DNA of 64,000 nt from Bacteroidota bacterium. GTDB lineage: Bacteria > Bacteroidota > Bacteroidia > Chitinophagales > Chitinophagaceae. The stretch is from positions 1 to 64,000 of the forward strand of contig JAHEFI010000005.1 of the NCBI GenBank assembly GCA_024640255.1, written 5' to 3'. Position 1 is the first letter of the stretch. Each line of letters opens with the position of its first letter. This document shows positions 1 to 8,510 of the stretch, piece by piece. Position numbers and translations under genes: made by a program. The notes beneath the pieces are model-generated. The model was given only the letters and a program-made list of their open reading frames with translations. It had not been told where the DNA came from and did no database searches.

Positions 1-32
1 TTAAAATGATCTTGTAAATAAGAAGGAATCAT
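1..32 (-). CDS. 5' end of a gene running off the left edge
   Basis: An ATG at 32-30 on the minus strand opens a frame (Met-Ile-Pro-Ser-Tyr-Leu-Gln-Asp-His-Phe) that is still open at base 1. It is supported only by a matching -7 promoter box about 20 nt upstream. Ten residues are too few to recognise a family, so no function is given. Confidence 0.35.
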   Translation of the reverse strand, partial: MIPSYLQDHF

Positions 33-51
33 GCTATTGGTTTTTCGGATT

Positions 52-59
52 CAAAGGTA
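52..59 (-). promoter_or_regulatory. Bacteroidota -7 box (TACCTTTG) of the left-edge gene
   Basis: Read on the minus strand, 59-52 is TACCTTTG, an exact match to the TAnnTTTG -7 element known for Bacteroides and Flavobacterium. It lies 19 nt before the ATG at 32. No convincing TTG -33 element is seen at the usual distance. Confidence 0.4.
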
Positions 60-70
60 CGCAAATAAGC

Positions 71-831
71 CTAAAATCTTAAACCTAGTGTTAGGCCTCC
101 ACCTCTGATACCGGCCCAAGGTCCTTCCATGTCAGCTACTGCACCAGAGGAGGTTACGGTAGCCTTTATTTTAAATGGATTAGCTCTAATATCGTTTAAA
201 GTTTTTTGCAATGCATTTTGTGCCTCTGTTGGAAATTGTGCACCTGGCAAAGGCGTGAATTCTAGTTTACCATTTGAACTACCATAATGTCCTCCAATCA
301 TCCAAAAATCTAAAACAATTTTAGTAGCTAATTGAAATTGCATTCCCACATAAATACCCATGCTTTGAGATCGAATGGTTCCCTCTAAACTTGCTGTTTT
401 ATTTTCAACCACCGGTTTAAGTGTAGTCGTTGAAATGGAATTATAAGAATAATTAACAGGGATCGATAAATCAAAATTGGCAAACCTTGTATAAGGTGCA
501 ATGTAAAAACCAGACATTTTTTGAATACCTAAATAAAACCTGCCTTCAAAAGTAAGTGCAGTATTACCCACTTGAAACTGATCAAAATCAATAGCATCGC
601 TTTTTATAAATTTCTTAGCCAGTCCTTTTAATGGCAATGGAGACTTGGGCATGGTTCTATAACTTGCAGACAATGAAACAAAAGGAAGAATATTTTTTCA
701 AATGTTAAATTGTAATTCTTTAAAGCGTCTGAAGAAAGATTTGTTTTAAGTATATGATCTCCTCCAATTAATTTTTGTGCTGTTGCATTCAAGCTTAGGA
801 ATACCAATAAAACAAGAAGTAGTTTTCTCAT
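71..831 (-). pseudogene. Frameshifted outer-membrane beta-barrel protein (DUF3575-like)
   Basis: Two overlapping minus-strand frames form one gene. The upstream frame (from ATG 831) has a signal peptide ending Asn-Ala-Thr-Ala-Gln and the motif LKTNLSSDALKNYNLTFEK. The downstream frame (to stop 71) carries the rest of a small beta-barrel and ends in the C-terminal Phe typical of outer-membrane proteins. They join if one A is added to the six-A run (plus-strand T run 693-698), which restores the continuation Asn-Ile-Leu-Pro-Phe-Val-Ser-Leu-Ser and a 253-residue protein. The short LKTN...ALKNYNLTFEK start resembles DUF3575 proteins of Bacteroidota (family assignment moderate). The shift may be a true mutation, phase variation or a homopolymer sequencing error. 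It lies 27 nt after the Rrf2 gene and is probably the last gene of that operon. Confidence 0.7.
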
Positions 832-858
832 TGTAAATTTTATTTAAATAGGGGGGGA

Positions 859-1278
859 CTATTTTTGTTTTTTGTATGCTAGGTCTGCCACGGTTTTTTT
901 GTCCAAAACAGATAGAGTGTTATCTCTCACTTCTGCCATTACCTTATTGATGCCACATTTTTTCTCGTTACAATCACTACACTTTTCGTAAAAATTTAAA
1001 CTTACACAAGGGAGTAATGCAATGGGACCTTCGATAGTTCTGAAAATGCCCGATAATTTTATTTTATGAGGCTCGATGGCAAAAAAGTAGCCACCATGTT
1101 TCCCTTTTTTACTTTCTAAAAAACCTGCTTTTTTTAATTCTAGTAAAATATTCTCTAAAAACTTCAAAGGAATATTTTTATGAGCAGCAATATCCGCAAT
1201 TAAAATAGGCGCATCCGAATCTTGTTCGGCCATATAGCTTAGTGCTTGTAATGCGTATTGCGTTTTTTTAGATAACAT
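859..1278 (-). CDS. Rrf2-family transcriptional regulator
   Basis: This 139-residue protein is a typical length for the Rrf2/IscR/NsrR family. The N-terminal winged helix starts MLSKKTQYALQALSYMAE, and the wing Gly-Lys-His-Gly-Gly-Tyr lies near residues 59-64. Cysteines at 91, 100, 103 and 108 are placed where Rrf2 sensors bind an Fe-S cluster, so redox, NO or iron sensing is plausible; the ligand and targets cannot be told from sequence. The gene starts 9 nt after dapB stops and is probably cotranscribed with parA-parB-DUF5683-dapB. In many Bacteroidota that slot holds lepB (signal peptidase I), which is not present here. Confidence 0.88.
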   Translation of the reverse strand: MLSKKTQYALQALSYMAEQDSDAPILIADIAAHKNIPLKFLENILLELKKAGFLESKKGKHGGYFFAIEPHKIKLSGIFRTIEGPIALLPCVSLNFYEKCSDCNEKKCGINKVMAEVRDNTLSVLDKKTVADLAYKKQK

Positions 1279-1287
1279 AAATGGGGC

Positions 1288-2004
1288 TTATAATCCTAGT
1301 ACGTCTTTCATGGTAAAGATACCACTTTTTTTATTGGCAAATTCTGCTGCCAACACTGCGCCACTTGCAAAACCTTTACGTGTATGAGCAGTGTGTATTA
1401 TTTCAATATCATCAATGGCTGAACTATACTTTATTTGGTGTGTACCAGGGGCTGGATCAATTCTTTCAGAATGAATATGCAATTGATTGGGAGCAGCAGC
1501 CTGGTCATTGATCCAATTATCTTTTCTGCCAATATTCGCTAAAATTTGTTCCGCTAAAGAAATGGCCGTACCACTGGGTGCATCTTTCTTTTCGGTATGA
1601 TGTATTTCGGTCATACTTACATCATAGTCAGCATATGGGTCCATTAATTTGGCCAAATATTTATTTAATTCAAAAAACAAATTCACTCCAATACTATAAT
1701 TACTTGAATAAATTAAACAACCATTTTGATCTTTGCATGCTTTTTCAATCTCAGTCCAATGCTCTAACCATCCTGTAGAACCTGATACAACTGGTATACC
1801 AAAAGCGATACATTTTTTAATATTCTCTAAGGCACTATGGGGCCCAGTAAATTCAATTGCAACATCTGCTTTTTTGATATTTTCTGCGTTAAATTCCTCA
1901 GCATTACTTACATCTATCTTTAATACTATTTCATGTCCTTTTTGCAAAGCTATTTCCTCAATTGCTTTACCCATTTTACCATATCCAATTAATGCTATTT
2001 TCAT
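1288..2004 (-). CDS. dapB: 4-hydroxy-tetrahydrodipicolinate reductase
   Basis: DapB reduces hydroxy-tetrahydrodipicolinate with NAD(P)H in the lysine/diaminopimelate pathway. The 238-residue protein has the N-terminal Rossmann motif GYGKMG at 7-12, the EFTGP segment at 51-55, and the family signature EIHHTEKKDAPSGTA at 133-147 with catalytic His135-His136 and the substrate-binding Lys near 139-140. It is shorter than the E. coli enzyme (about 270 residues), as is usual in Bacteroidota. It follows the DUF5683 gene by 13 nt, in the conserved Bacteroidota order parA-parB-DUF5683-dapB. Confidence 0.96.
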   Translation of the reverse strand: MKIALIGYGKMGKAIEEIALQKGHEIVLKIDVSNAEEFNAENIKKADVAIEFTGPHSALENIKKCIAFGIPVVSGSTGWLEHWTEIEKACKDQNGCLIYSSNYSIGVNLFFELNKYLAKLMDPYADYDVSMTEIHHTEKKDAPSGTAISLAEQILANIGRKDNWINDQAAAPNQLHIHSERIDPAPGTHQIKYSSAIDDIEIIHTAHTRKGFASGAVLAAEFANKKSGIFTMKDVLGL

Positions 2005-2017
2005 AAGTAGGATTTAT

Positions 2018-2599
2018 TTATTTAGTACTATTGTTCTTAAAGTGTAATTGAAGAGACAATCCAGCTTGTCTAAATTGTGGCTGATAGCTTGGTTGAATCT
2101 TTAAACTCAAATCATTATTGATATCAAATTCTTTTAAATGTCCTGAAACGGTGGCGTCTAAGACATTTAAGCCCCATCCAAGTATAAACCACATAATGGA
2201 ATAGTCTCTATCTTTTCTAAATATATTTCGATAACTCTGCAAACTAGCTAATCCTAAATTTTTTAAAGTAGGATCAATTTTTGATACATCAGATTTGTCT
2301 CCATTCGCTTCTTTGAATCTTGCCTCATATGCAAATTTGGCTTTGGAATACAAGTCAGCATTGTATTGGTATGTTGCAGCAGGAATAGCTAATACGCCAT
2401 ACACCAAAGGAATTTTCCAATATTGTTTATTATAGGCCTGCCCCCAACCTGGTAGGATGGCAGAACGCTGTGTGGCTATTTTAGGAATATGACGCTTTAC
2501 TGTTATAAGCTGTGTGGAATCTGTGGCAATAGAATTGTCCTGTCCAAAACTGGAGCTATGAAGTAGACATAGTAAAAGTATAGAAAAGAAAACTTTCAT
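2018..2599 (-). CDS. DUF5683 family protein
   Basis: A 193-residue protein with an N-terminal signal peptide (hydrophobic residues 2-15, cleavage probably after Ser-Phe-Gly-Gln). The core, from Gln-Arg-Ser-Ala-Ile-Leu-Pro-Gly-Trp-Gly-Gln-Ala-Tyr-Asn-Lys, is the hallmark of DUF5683, a Bacteroidota membrane-associated family of unknown function. Two hydrophobic stretches (about 62-80 and 135-152) look membrane-inserted. The start lies 1 nt from the parB stop and dapB follows, so it sits inside the par operon. A role linked to chromosome segregation or the cell envelope is only suggested by this conserved position. Confidence 0.85.
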   Translation of the reverse strand: MKVFFSILLLCLLHSSSFGQDNSIATDSTQLITVKRHIPKIATQRSAILPGWGQAYNKQYWKIPLVYGVLAIPAATYQYNADLYSKAKFAYEARFKEANGDKSDVSKIDPTLKNLGLASLQSYRNIFRKDRDYSIMWFILGWGLNVLDATVSGHLKEFDINNDLSLKIQPSYQPQFRQAGLSLQLHFKNNSTK

Positions 2600-2600
2600 C

Positions 2601-3515
2601 TTAGCTGATGCTTAATTGCATTGCTTCTAAAATCTTATTTAAGCCATTCAAGTCTGCATACTCCACTGTAATCTTTCCGCTTCCGTTTTTCTGATGTTGT
2701 AAATGCACTTTAGAAGAGAAATGATCACATAATTTATCTTCTAGCTTTTTATACACTGGAGATAATTGATTTGGGTTTGATTTGGCAACAGCAGATTTGT
2801 TTGGAATAACTTGTTTTAATAAAGCTTCTGCTTGTCTTACAGTTAAGCCCTTATCCATTATTTCTTTGAAAATAAATAATTGCTTGTCTACCTCTCTTCC
2901 AATTAATAATTTTGCTAAGCTAACACTTAACTGACCACTTCTCACTGCTGCTTGAATACTTGGAGGTAATTCCAATAAACGAATATAATTGGCAATCGTA
3001 GATCTATCCTTGCCCATTCTTTCAGCAACCTGTTCTTGTGTGTAGTTTAATTCATCCATCATGCGTTGATAACTCAAAGCAATCTCTATTTCGTTTAAAT
3101 CAACTCTTTGTAAATTCTCTAGTAAAGCAAGCTCTAATAATTCTTTATCATTTACTTGTCTGATATAAGCTGGCACATCAACTAAGCCGGCTAATTTTGC
3201 AGCACGATATCTTCTTTCACCTGCAATCAATTGGTATTTACCATCACTTAAAGCAGAAACTGTTAAGGGTTGGATGATATCATGTAATTTGATAGAATTA
3301 GCTAATTCTTGTAAAGCCTTTTGATCAAAATCTTTTCTTGGGTTTTTTGGATTGACAATAATATTTGCCAAAGCCACTCTATTTGTAGCTACTGCTTTTT
3401 CAATAGCAGCAGGTTGCACTCTACCTGCAGGGTTTTTATACTCTGCATCCATATTTTGTAATAAGGAACGAAGTCCTTTTCCAATTAAGTCTTTATTAGG
3501 TGTACTCTTGCTCAT
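2601..3515 (-). CDS. parB: ParB chromosome-partitioning protein
   Basis: ParB binds parS sites near the origin and, with ParA, segregates chromosomes. The 304-residue protein shows the CTP-binding N-terminal ParB/Srx domain with GERRYRAAKLAG at 99-110, the ENLQR motif at 133-137, a helix-turn-helix at about 158-180 and a C-terminal dimerisation region. Length and motif order are normal. It starts 2 nt after parA and is followed after 1 nt by the DUF5683 gene. No parS-like palindrome was recognised in the window. Confidence 0.96.
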   Translation of the reverse strand: MSKSTPNKDLIGKGLRSLLQNMDAEYKNPAGRVQPAAIEKAVATNRVALANIIVNPKNPRKDFDQKALQELANSIKLHDIIQPLTVSALSDGKYQLIAGERRYRAAKLAGLVDVPAYIRQVNDKELLELALLENLQRVDLNEIEIALSYQRMMDELNYTQEQVAERMGKDRSTIANYIRLLELPPSIQAAVRSGQLSVSLAKLLIGREVDKQLFIFKEIMDKGLTVRQAEALLKQVIPNKSAVAKSNPNQLSPVYKKLEDKLCDHFSSKVHLQHQKNGSGKITVEYADLNGLNKILEAMQLSIS

Positions 3516-3517
3516 AT

Positions 3518-4318
3518 TTAGTCAATTATGCGCTCGGCATTACTCATATTGGTCATGCCATTTTTTTGTAAAATTTCTTTAGCTAGATTTAAATAGTTCA
3601 CTGTTCCCTTACTATCTGCATCGTATAGAATGACTGGCTTACCCACACTTGGCGCTTCACTTAATCTTGTATTTCTGTGGATGATAGTAGAGAAGACCAT
3701 ATCATCAAAATGTTTTCTTACTTCACTCACTACTTGGTTACTTAATCTCAATCTACCATCGTACATGGTCATTAAAATACCTTCTATTTGTAAATCAGGA
3801 TTTAATCTGCTTTGTACAATTTTCACTGTATTCAATAATTTACCTAAACCTTCTAATGCAAAAAATTCGCATTGCACAGGAACAATTACACTATTAGAAG
3901 CTACCAAAGCGTTTACCGTAATTAAACCCAAAGAAGGTAAACAATCAATGATAATAAAATCATATTGATCTTGAATGGGTGCTAAAAGTGTTTTTAAAAC
4001 ATTTTCTCTATTAGGAAGATTCACTAATTCAATTTCTGCACCTACTAAATCAATATGTGAAGGAATTACATCCAAATGAGGAATCTCTGTTTTTAAGATA
4101 ATATCTGTTAAAGGGGTTTGATTAATCATCCCATCGTATAAACTAGTAGTGATATTATGTAAATCAAAACCAACACCTGTAGTACTATTTGCTTGAGGGT
4201 CAGCATCAATCAATAAGGTTCTATATTCTAAAACAGCCAAACTTGCCGCGATATTAATTGCAGAAGTGGTTTTTCCAACGCCCCCTTTTTGATTTGCTAT
4301 ACCTATAATTCTTGCCAT
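3518..4318 (-). CDS. parA: ParA chromosome-partitioning ATPase
   Basis: A Walker-type ATPase of the ParA/Soj family, about 266 residues from the ATG at 4318. The deviant Walker A KGGVGKTT is at 11-18, the Walker A' [10 protein letters not shown] is around 38-47, and the Walker [11 protein letters not shown] is in the middle of the protein. The frame can be extended to a TTG at 4345, but the ATG placing [13 protein letters not shown] at the N-terminus matches the family and has AAGGA about 9 nt upstream. It is first in the par operon and divergent from the metallophosphoesterase gene. Confidence 0.95.
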   Translation of the reverse strand: MARIIGIANQKGGVGKTTSAINIAASLAVLEYRTLLIDADPQANSTTGVGFDLHNITTSLYDGMINQTPLTDIILKTEIPHLDVIPSHIDLVGAEIELVNLPNRENVLKTLLAPIQDQYDFIIIDCLPSLGLITVNALVASNSVIVPVQCEFFALEGLGKLLNTVKIVQSRLNPDLQIEGILMTMYDGRLRLSNQVVSEVRKHFDDMVFSTIIHRNTRLSEAPSVGKPVILYDADSKGTVNYLNLAKEILQKNGMTNMSNAERIID

Positions 4319-4342
4319 AAAACTGGAATCCTTAATTTCTGC

Positions 4343-4350
4343 CAAAAATA
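4343..4350 (-). promoter_or_regulatory. Possible -7 box (TATTTTTG) for the par operon
   Basis: Minus strand 4350-4343 reads TATTTTTG, an exact TAnnTTTG match 24 nt before the parA ATG. No clear -33 TTG is seen. It would drive parA, parB, DUF5683, dapB and the Rrf2 gene. Confidence 0.35.
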
Positions 4351-4406
4351 AGGTATAAATGGTAACATTTTGGGATTAAATTAACCCATTCTAGGCCTTT
4401 TAGGGC

Positions 4407-4414
4407 TAATTTTG
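4407..4414 (+). promoter_or_regulatory. Possible -7 box (TAATTTTG) for the metallophosphoesterase gene
   Basis: TAATTTTG matches TAnnTTTG and ends 17 nt before the ATG at 4432. The -33 element is not obvious. It is divergent to the parA promoter, about 57 bp away. Confidence 0.35.
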
Positions 4415-4431
4415 AGCTCTTAATTCCAACT

Positions 4432-5667
4432 ATGAGAAGCCCCATTTTTATATTAGTCTTTGTATCCATATTGATACTCATTGATTTTTACATTTTTCAT
4501 GTTTTAAAGACCCTAAGTCAGGGAGCTTCTAGCCAAGTAAAGTCCATTATTTTTGTGGCTTATTGGGCACTTTGTGTTGTAAGTGTGACCAGTTTTATGC
4601 TTTTCCCCTTTATTAGCAATCCCTATTTTAGACAGTATATCTTTTCGGTTAGCATAGGTTGGGTTCTTACCCAAATAACCATGGTATTGTTCTTTTTATT
4701 GGACGATGTAAGAAGGGGTACTTTTTGGACGGTGGGTCAGATAAGTTCAGCGGCTGGAGCACAGTTTTTAAATTCAGACAAAGGCATTCCGAGATCTACT
4801 TTTTTAAGTTGGTTGGGGGTTGGCCTTTCTTCTAGTTTGTTTTTTTCTTTACTCTATGGATTTGGAAATAAATACAATTATAAACTAGTACACCAAAAAA
4901 TTAAGATCAAAAATTTGCCATTGGCATTTAAAGGATTTAAAATTATACATATCAGCGATATTCATAGTGGGAGTTTAAAAGAAAAAGAAGCGGTATTAAA
5001 AGGAATACATCTAATTAATGAACAAAAAGCAGATTTGGTATTATTTACTGGAGACTTGGTGAATGATCGCGCCACTGAAATGCATGATTGGATGGACGTG
5101 TTTAGTCAAATTAATGCACCACATGGAGTATATAGTACTTTAGGCAATCATGATTATGGAGATTATGTACAGTGGGATTCTGTAGAAGCCAAGCAACAAA
5201 ACTTAAGAGACTTAGCGAATGTGCATGCTCAATTGGGTTGGAGATTATTAATGAACGAAAATGTATCTATTCAAAAAGATAATGAAAGTATTAGATTAGT
5301 AGGTATTGAGAATTGGGGAGCAAAAGCAAGATTTCCAAAATATGGCAGAATGGATATTGCCATGCAAGGGGTAGATCCAAATGAAACTATTATTTTATTA
5401 AGTCATGATCCTAGTCATTGGGAAGCGCAAGTACAAAAAACCTATCCACAAGTAGATTTAATGTTGTCTGGCCACACACATGGTATGCAGTTTGGTTTGG
5501 AAAACCCTTATTTCAAATGGAGTCCAGTTCAATGGGTATATAAACAATGGGCTGGGGTGTACAAGCAAGCAGATCAACAATTATATGTGAATAGAGGATT
5601 TGGATTTTTGGGATATCCTGGCAGAGTAGGTATAATGCCTGAGATCACTTTAATTGAACTTGCCTAG
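4432..5667 (+). CDS. Membrane-anchored metallophosphoesterase (YkuE/YaeI-like)
   Basis: A 411-residue protein with four N-terminal hydrophobic segments (about 4-26, 37-60, 68-91, 125-146) followed by a calcineurin-type phosphoesterase domain. Metal-binding motifs appear in order: SDIHSG (175-180), GDLVND (207-212), GNHDYGDY (238-245), LSHDPSH, and SGHTHG. This matches the YkuE/YaeI group of two-metal phosphoesterases; some members act on lipid-linked or UDP-sugar pyrophosphates, but the substrate here is unknown. It probably stands alone, with its own promoter candidate and 48 nt before the next gene. Confidence 0.88.
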   Translation: MRSPIFILVFVSILILIDFYIFHVLKTLSQGASSQVKSIIFVAYWALCVVSVTSFMLFPFISNPYFRQYIFSVSIGWVLTQITMVLFFLLDDVRRGTFWTVGQISSAAGAQFLNSDKGIPRSTFLSWLGVGLSSSLFFSLLYGFGNKYNYKLVHQKIKIKNLPLAFKGFKIIHISDIHSGSLKEKEAVLKGIHLINEQKADLVLFTGDLVNDRATEMHDWMDVFSQINAPHGVYSTLGNHDYGDYVQWDSVEAKQQNLRDLANVHAQLGWRLLMNENVSIQKDNESIRLVGIENWGAKARFPKYGRMDIAMQGVDPNETIILLSHDPSHWEAQVQKTYPQVDLMLSGHTHGMQFGLENPYFKWSPVQWVYKQWAGVYKQADQQLYVNRGFGFLGYPGRVGIMPEITLIELA

Positions 5668-5715
5668 TAACAATTTATTTATTTTTTCGTTATTAGTATT
5701 ATTAATACCCCCATT

Positions 5716-6303
5716 ATGAAAAACTGTTTCTTTTTAATTGGTTTATTTATTGCAAACTTAAGTTTTGCGCAAGAACATATTAACCTTGGTATAAAGTTTG
5801 GTCAAAATTTTAGTAAAGTAGATAATGTTGCAGCTGATAGAACTCAAGCATCTTTTCATATTGGTGCACAAGCAAGTATTAGGTTAACTAATTTTATAAG
5901 TCTAACACCTGAAGTAATTTTATCTCAAACTAAATTAGAGGCAGATCCTAGTTTAATGGATGTAATAGGGAATAATAATCTACAACCCGAAACCTATCAT
6001 TTAAATTATTTGTCTTTTCCAGTTTTAGCTCAGTTTAAGCCTAGTAATAAGTTTATAATAGAGTTAGGTCCTCAATACAGTGTTTTAATGAATCAGTCCA
6101 AGGATGGGAAGGAATTAGCAAATATGGCTTTTAAGTCGGGAGAATTTGCTTTTGTTGGAGGGGCTAAAATTCAGTTTTCAGGCATTGCAGCTTATGGAAG
6201 GTATGTTGCTGGAATGCAAGACATCAATGCCTTACAAGACCAGCAACATTGGAAAACTAGACAATGGCAATTAGGGATAAGCTTAAACTTATTTGGCTTT
6301 TAA
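5716..6303 (+). CDS. Secreted outer-membrane beta-barrel protein (PorT/OMP_b-brl type)
   Basis: A 195-residue protein with a clear signal peptide (MKNCFFLIGLFIANLSFAQ, cleavage at the Ala-Gln/Glu boundary). Amphipathic beta-strands then alternate, starting NLGIKFGQNFSKV and ending LGISLNLFGF with a terminal aromatic residue, as in small 8-stranded barrels. This is the common Bacteroidota outer-membrane beta-barrel family to which PorT belongs; a specific role cannot be given. Its last 15 nt overlap the 3' end of the opposite DUF4954 gene. Confidence 0.75.
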   Translation: MKNCFFLIGLFIANLSFAQEHINLGIKFGQNFSKVDNVAADRTQASFHIGAQASIRLTNFISLTPEVILSQTKLEADPSLMDVIGNNNLQPETYHLNYLSFPVLAQFKPSNKFIIELGPQYSVLMNQSKDGKELANMAFKSGEFAFVGGAKIQFSGIAAYGRYVAGMQDINALQDQQHWKTRQWQLGISLNLFGF

Positions 6304-8502
6304 TTGCTTTTTCAATTCGGAAATAGTTGCAGATAAATTATTCAGCATTGCTTGTTGTTCCAGTATAAAACTATTGTTGTCTATACTGCCAATTACTTTG
6401 TTCATTTCTTCTTCGTTTTCATACACCATTTTTCTAAATGGATTTTTATAATCCTTAGATCTGGTATATAAAATACTATCTGTAATGGAAGTTTTAATGG
6501 CTAAATATTTATCCAATAAATCAACCAGCGTAGTTGTTTTTAAACTGTCTAGTTTTTTACCTGTAATGAATTCCAAAGCAGCCAATGCATGTGCTATTTT
6601 TTGTTGAGGATATTTAGAAGAAGCTGTTTGATAAAATTCATGTACTTCGTCCCAAGAACTAATACCATCACTCTTAATCTGATTCAATAAATTTTGAACA
6701 GTTTTGGTTGGCATTAATTGTCCACCCACATTGGTCCATTGCATATCTTTTGCGCCAGATTTAAGGTTGTTCACGGCGGCAATAATAGATTTATGTTTCT
6801 TCCCACTTAATTCATTTACTAGTGCATCCATGCCATACACAAGTATCATTTTTTCAAACATATGGTAAGCGTCATATACTTTAACCATTCTAGTTTTACG
6901 CTTACTATTCTCAAATCCTTCTGCAAATATTTCTAAAGCATCAATTTCCTTCTTTGTTTTAGTATGCAATAATTTTTTACCTAATTCTATAATAGCCTTG
7001 TCTGTACTTTGCTGTAATTTTTTATCTTTTGCTATGGCTGCTTTTGCTACTGCACTCGCTAAAATATCTAATGACTTGATCAATTCATTAACAGAGTCTG
7101 GTGCTAAATAGTTGTACTCAAGTATGGGCGTCTTGTCAATTCTTTTATCTCTGTCAATATATTTCCAAGCATTTCTCGCAAGCGCATAAAAATTATATAA
7201 GAACCAGTAGCCTGGCATAATTAATAACTCATCATTTTTAGGATCGTTACTAATTAATGAAAAGGGCAGTGGTATATTTAATTCATAAGCATAGTCTCCT
7301 TTATTCAATAAGGCAAAACTTGCGAAAATAGAATTATGCTTAATACTTACACATAAACCTGGCCAGAAGCCTCTTCCCATAATCACTTCTCCATCTGCGC
7401 CTCTACTATTGTGATTAGATCCAAGAGTTGCTCCTGCTGCAATATTAGATTGTCCCATTACCAAGGCAGCGCATAAGAATGAATTATTATGATGCTGTTC
7501 GTGAGCTGGAAATATCAAAGAGTTTAATACTTCGCAACAAGAGATAGTGGCATTGGTTCCTAGGTAAGAGTTAATTAATCTTGCTCCATATTTTAACTGA
7601 GAATAATCAGACAATACAAATCTTACTGCTTTGATACCATAGAATACCCTGCATCCATAACCTATAATACCATTCACCAATTCACAACCTTCACCAATTT
7701 GTGTTTTGGCTTTAGGATCTGAATTAATGGTAACATTCTTTATTTTATTGGCACCTTTTAAATAAGCATCTGGTCCAATCCAAACATCTTTAATGATTTT
7801 ACAGTTTTTAATCACTGTTCGATCTCCGATTTTTCCATAATAACCTAATTTATTATCATAACGCTTATCCGTTAGTTCAATAAATTTCTTTTGTAAAATA
7901 TCGTCCTGTCTGTTTCTGGTCCATAAATAAGCATCACCTGCTGTCATGCCATTAAAAGGCAATACTTTTCTGCCGGTATTCTCATTACATAGCTCCATCC
8001 AAATTCTAACATCAGAAGATTCTCCTTTCTTTAAAATACCATTTCCAAATTTGGAATGATTGGTAGCTACGATTTCATTTACATTAGTAATAATTACTTC
8101 ATTACCTAATATATAATGAGACAAGTAGTTCACATTATGCACGGCAACATTGTTGCCAAAGTCACAACTAATAATAGTAGAGTTGTAAATACCTACTGGA
8201 ACAATCAAATCACTAAAGCATAAGCAGTGGTTTTCTAATTCACCAATTCTGATTAAACCAAAGAAGGCACAGTTTTTCACCAGTTCTGGATTAAACTTAG
8301 AAGACACTAGTATCTTGGTCCAATCGTCACTAGTATTACCATTTCTAACTAAAATTTCAATCTCTAAAGCAGTTAAGCTTCTGTATTGAATTCCGCTTCT
8401 ATTTTGTTTGTCTCTTAAATAGTATTCATTTTTACCTTTTGGTGGCTCTGGTATAAAACCATAGCCCAATTGCTGAATAGGTAATTTTTTAATATTGTTC
8501 AT
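6289..8502 (-). CDS. DUF4954 family protein with left-handed beta-helix
   Basis: A 737-residue protein. The N-terminal part has the family start YRSLTALEIEILVRNGNTSDDW, then hexapeptide-like turns (GNNVAVHNVNY, IGPDAYLKGANKIKNV, IGEGCELVNGIIGYG, GATLGSNHNSRGADGE) that form a left-handed parallel beta-helix as in bacterial acyltransferases and sugar-nucleotide transferases. A C-terminal mostly helical region (about 470-737) has a coiled-coil end. DUF4954 is widespread in Bacteroidota and has no established function; a nucleotidyltransferase- or acyltransferase-like role is only suggested by the fold. It starts 8 nt after the amidase gene, so the two are probably cotranscribed. No signal peptide is seen. 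Confidence 0.8.
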   Translation of the reverse strand: MNNIKKLPIQQLGYGFIPEPPKGKNEYYLRDKQNRSGIQYRSLTALEIEILVRNGNTSDDWTKILVSSKFNPELVKNCAFFGLIRIGELENHCLCFSDLIVPVGIYNSTIISCDFGNNVAVHNVNYLSHYILGNEVIITNVNEIVATNHSKFGNGILKKGESSDVRIWMELCNENTGRKVLPFNGMTAGDAYLWTRNRQDDILQKKFIELTDKRYDNKLGYYGKIGDRTVIKNCKIIKDVWIGPDAYLKGANKIKNVTINSDPKAKTQIGEGCELVNGIIGYGCRVFYGIKAVRFVLSDYSQLKYGARLINSYLGTNATISCCEVLNSLIFPAHEQHHNNSFLCAALVMGQSNIAAGATLGSNHNSRGADGEVIMGRGFWPGLCVSIKHNSIFASFALLNKGDYAYELNIPLPFSLISNDPKNDELLIMPGYWFLYNFYALARNAWKYIDRDKRIDKTPILEYNYLAPDSVNELIKSLDILASAVAKAAIAKDKKLQQSTDKAIIELGKKLLHTKTKKEIDALEIFAEGFENSKRKTRMVKVYDAYHMFEKMILVYGMDALVNELSGKKHKSIIAAVNNLKSGAKDMQWTNVGGQLMPTKTVQNLLNQIKSDGISSWDEVHEFYQTASSKYPQQKIAHALAALEFITGKKLDSLKTTTLVDLLDKYLAIKTSITDSILYTRSKDYKNPFRKMVYENEEEMNKVIGSIDNNSFILEQQAMLNNLSATISELKKQLKAK

Positions 8503-8510
8503 GTCTTACT

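Noticed and set aside
2601..4318. Presence of parAB as a sign of a nearby replication origin
   Set aside because: No parS-like palindrome, dnaA gene or DnaA-box cluster was recognised, so no origin is called.
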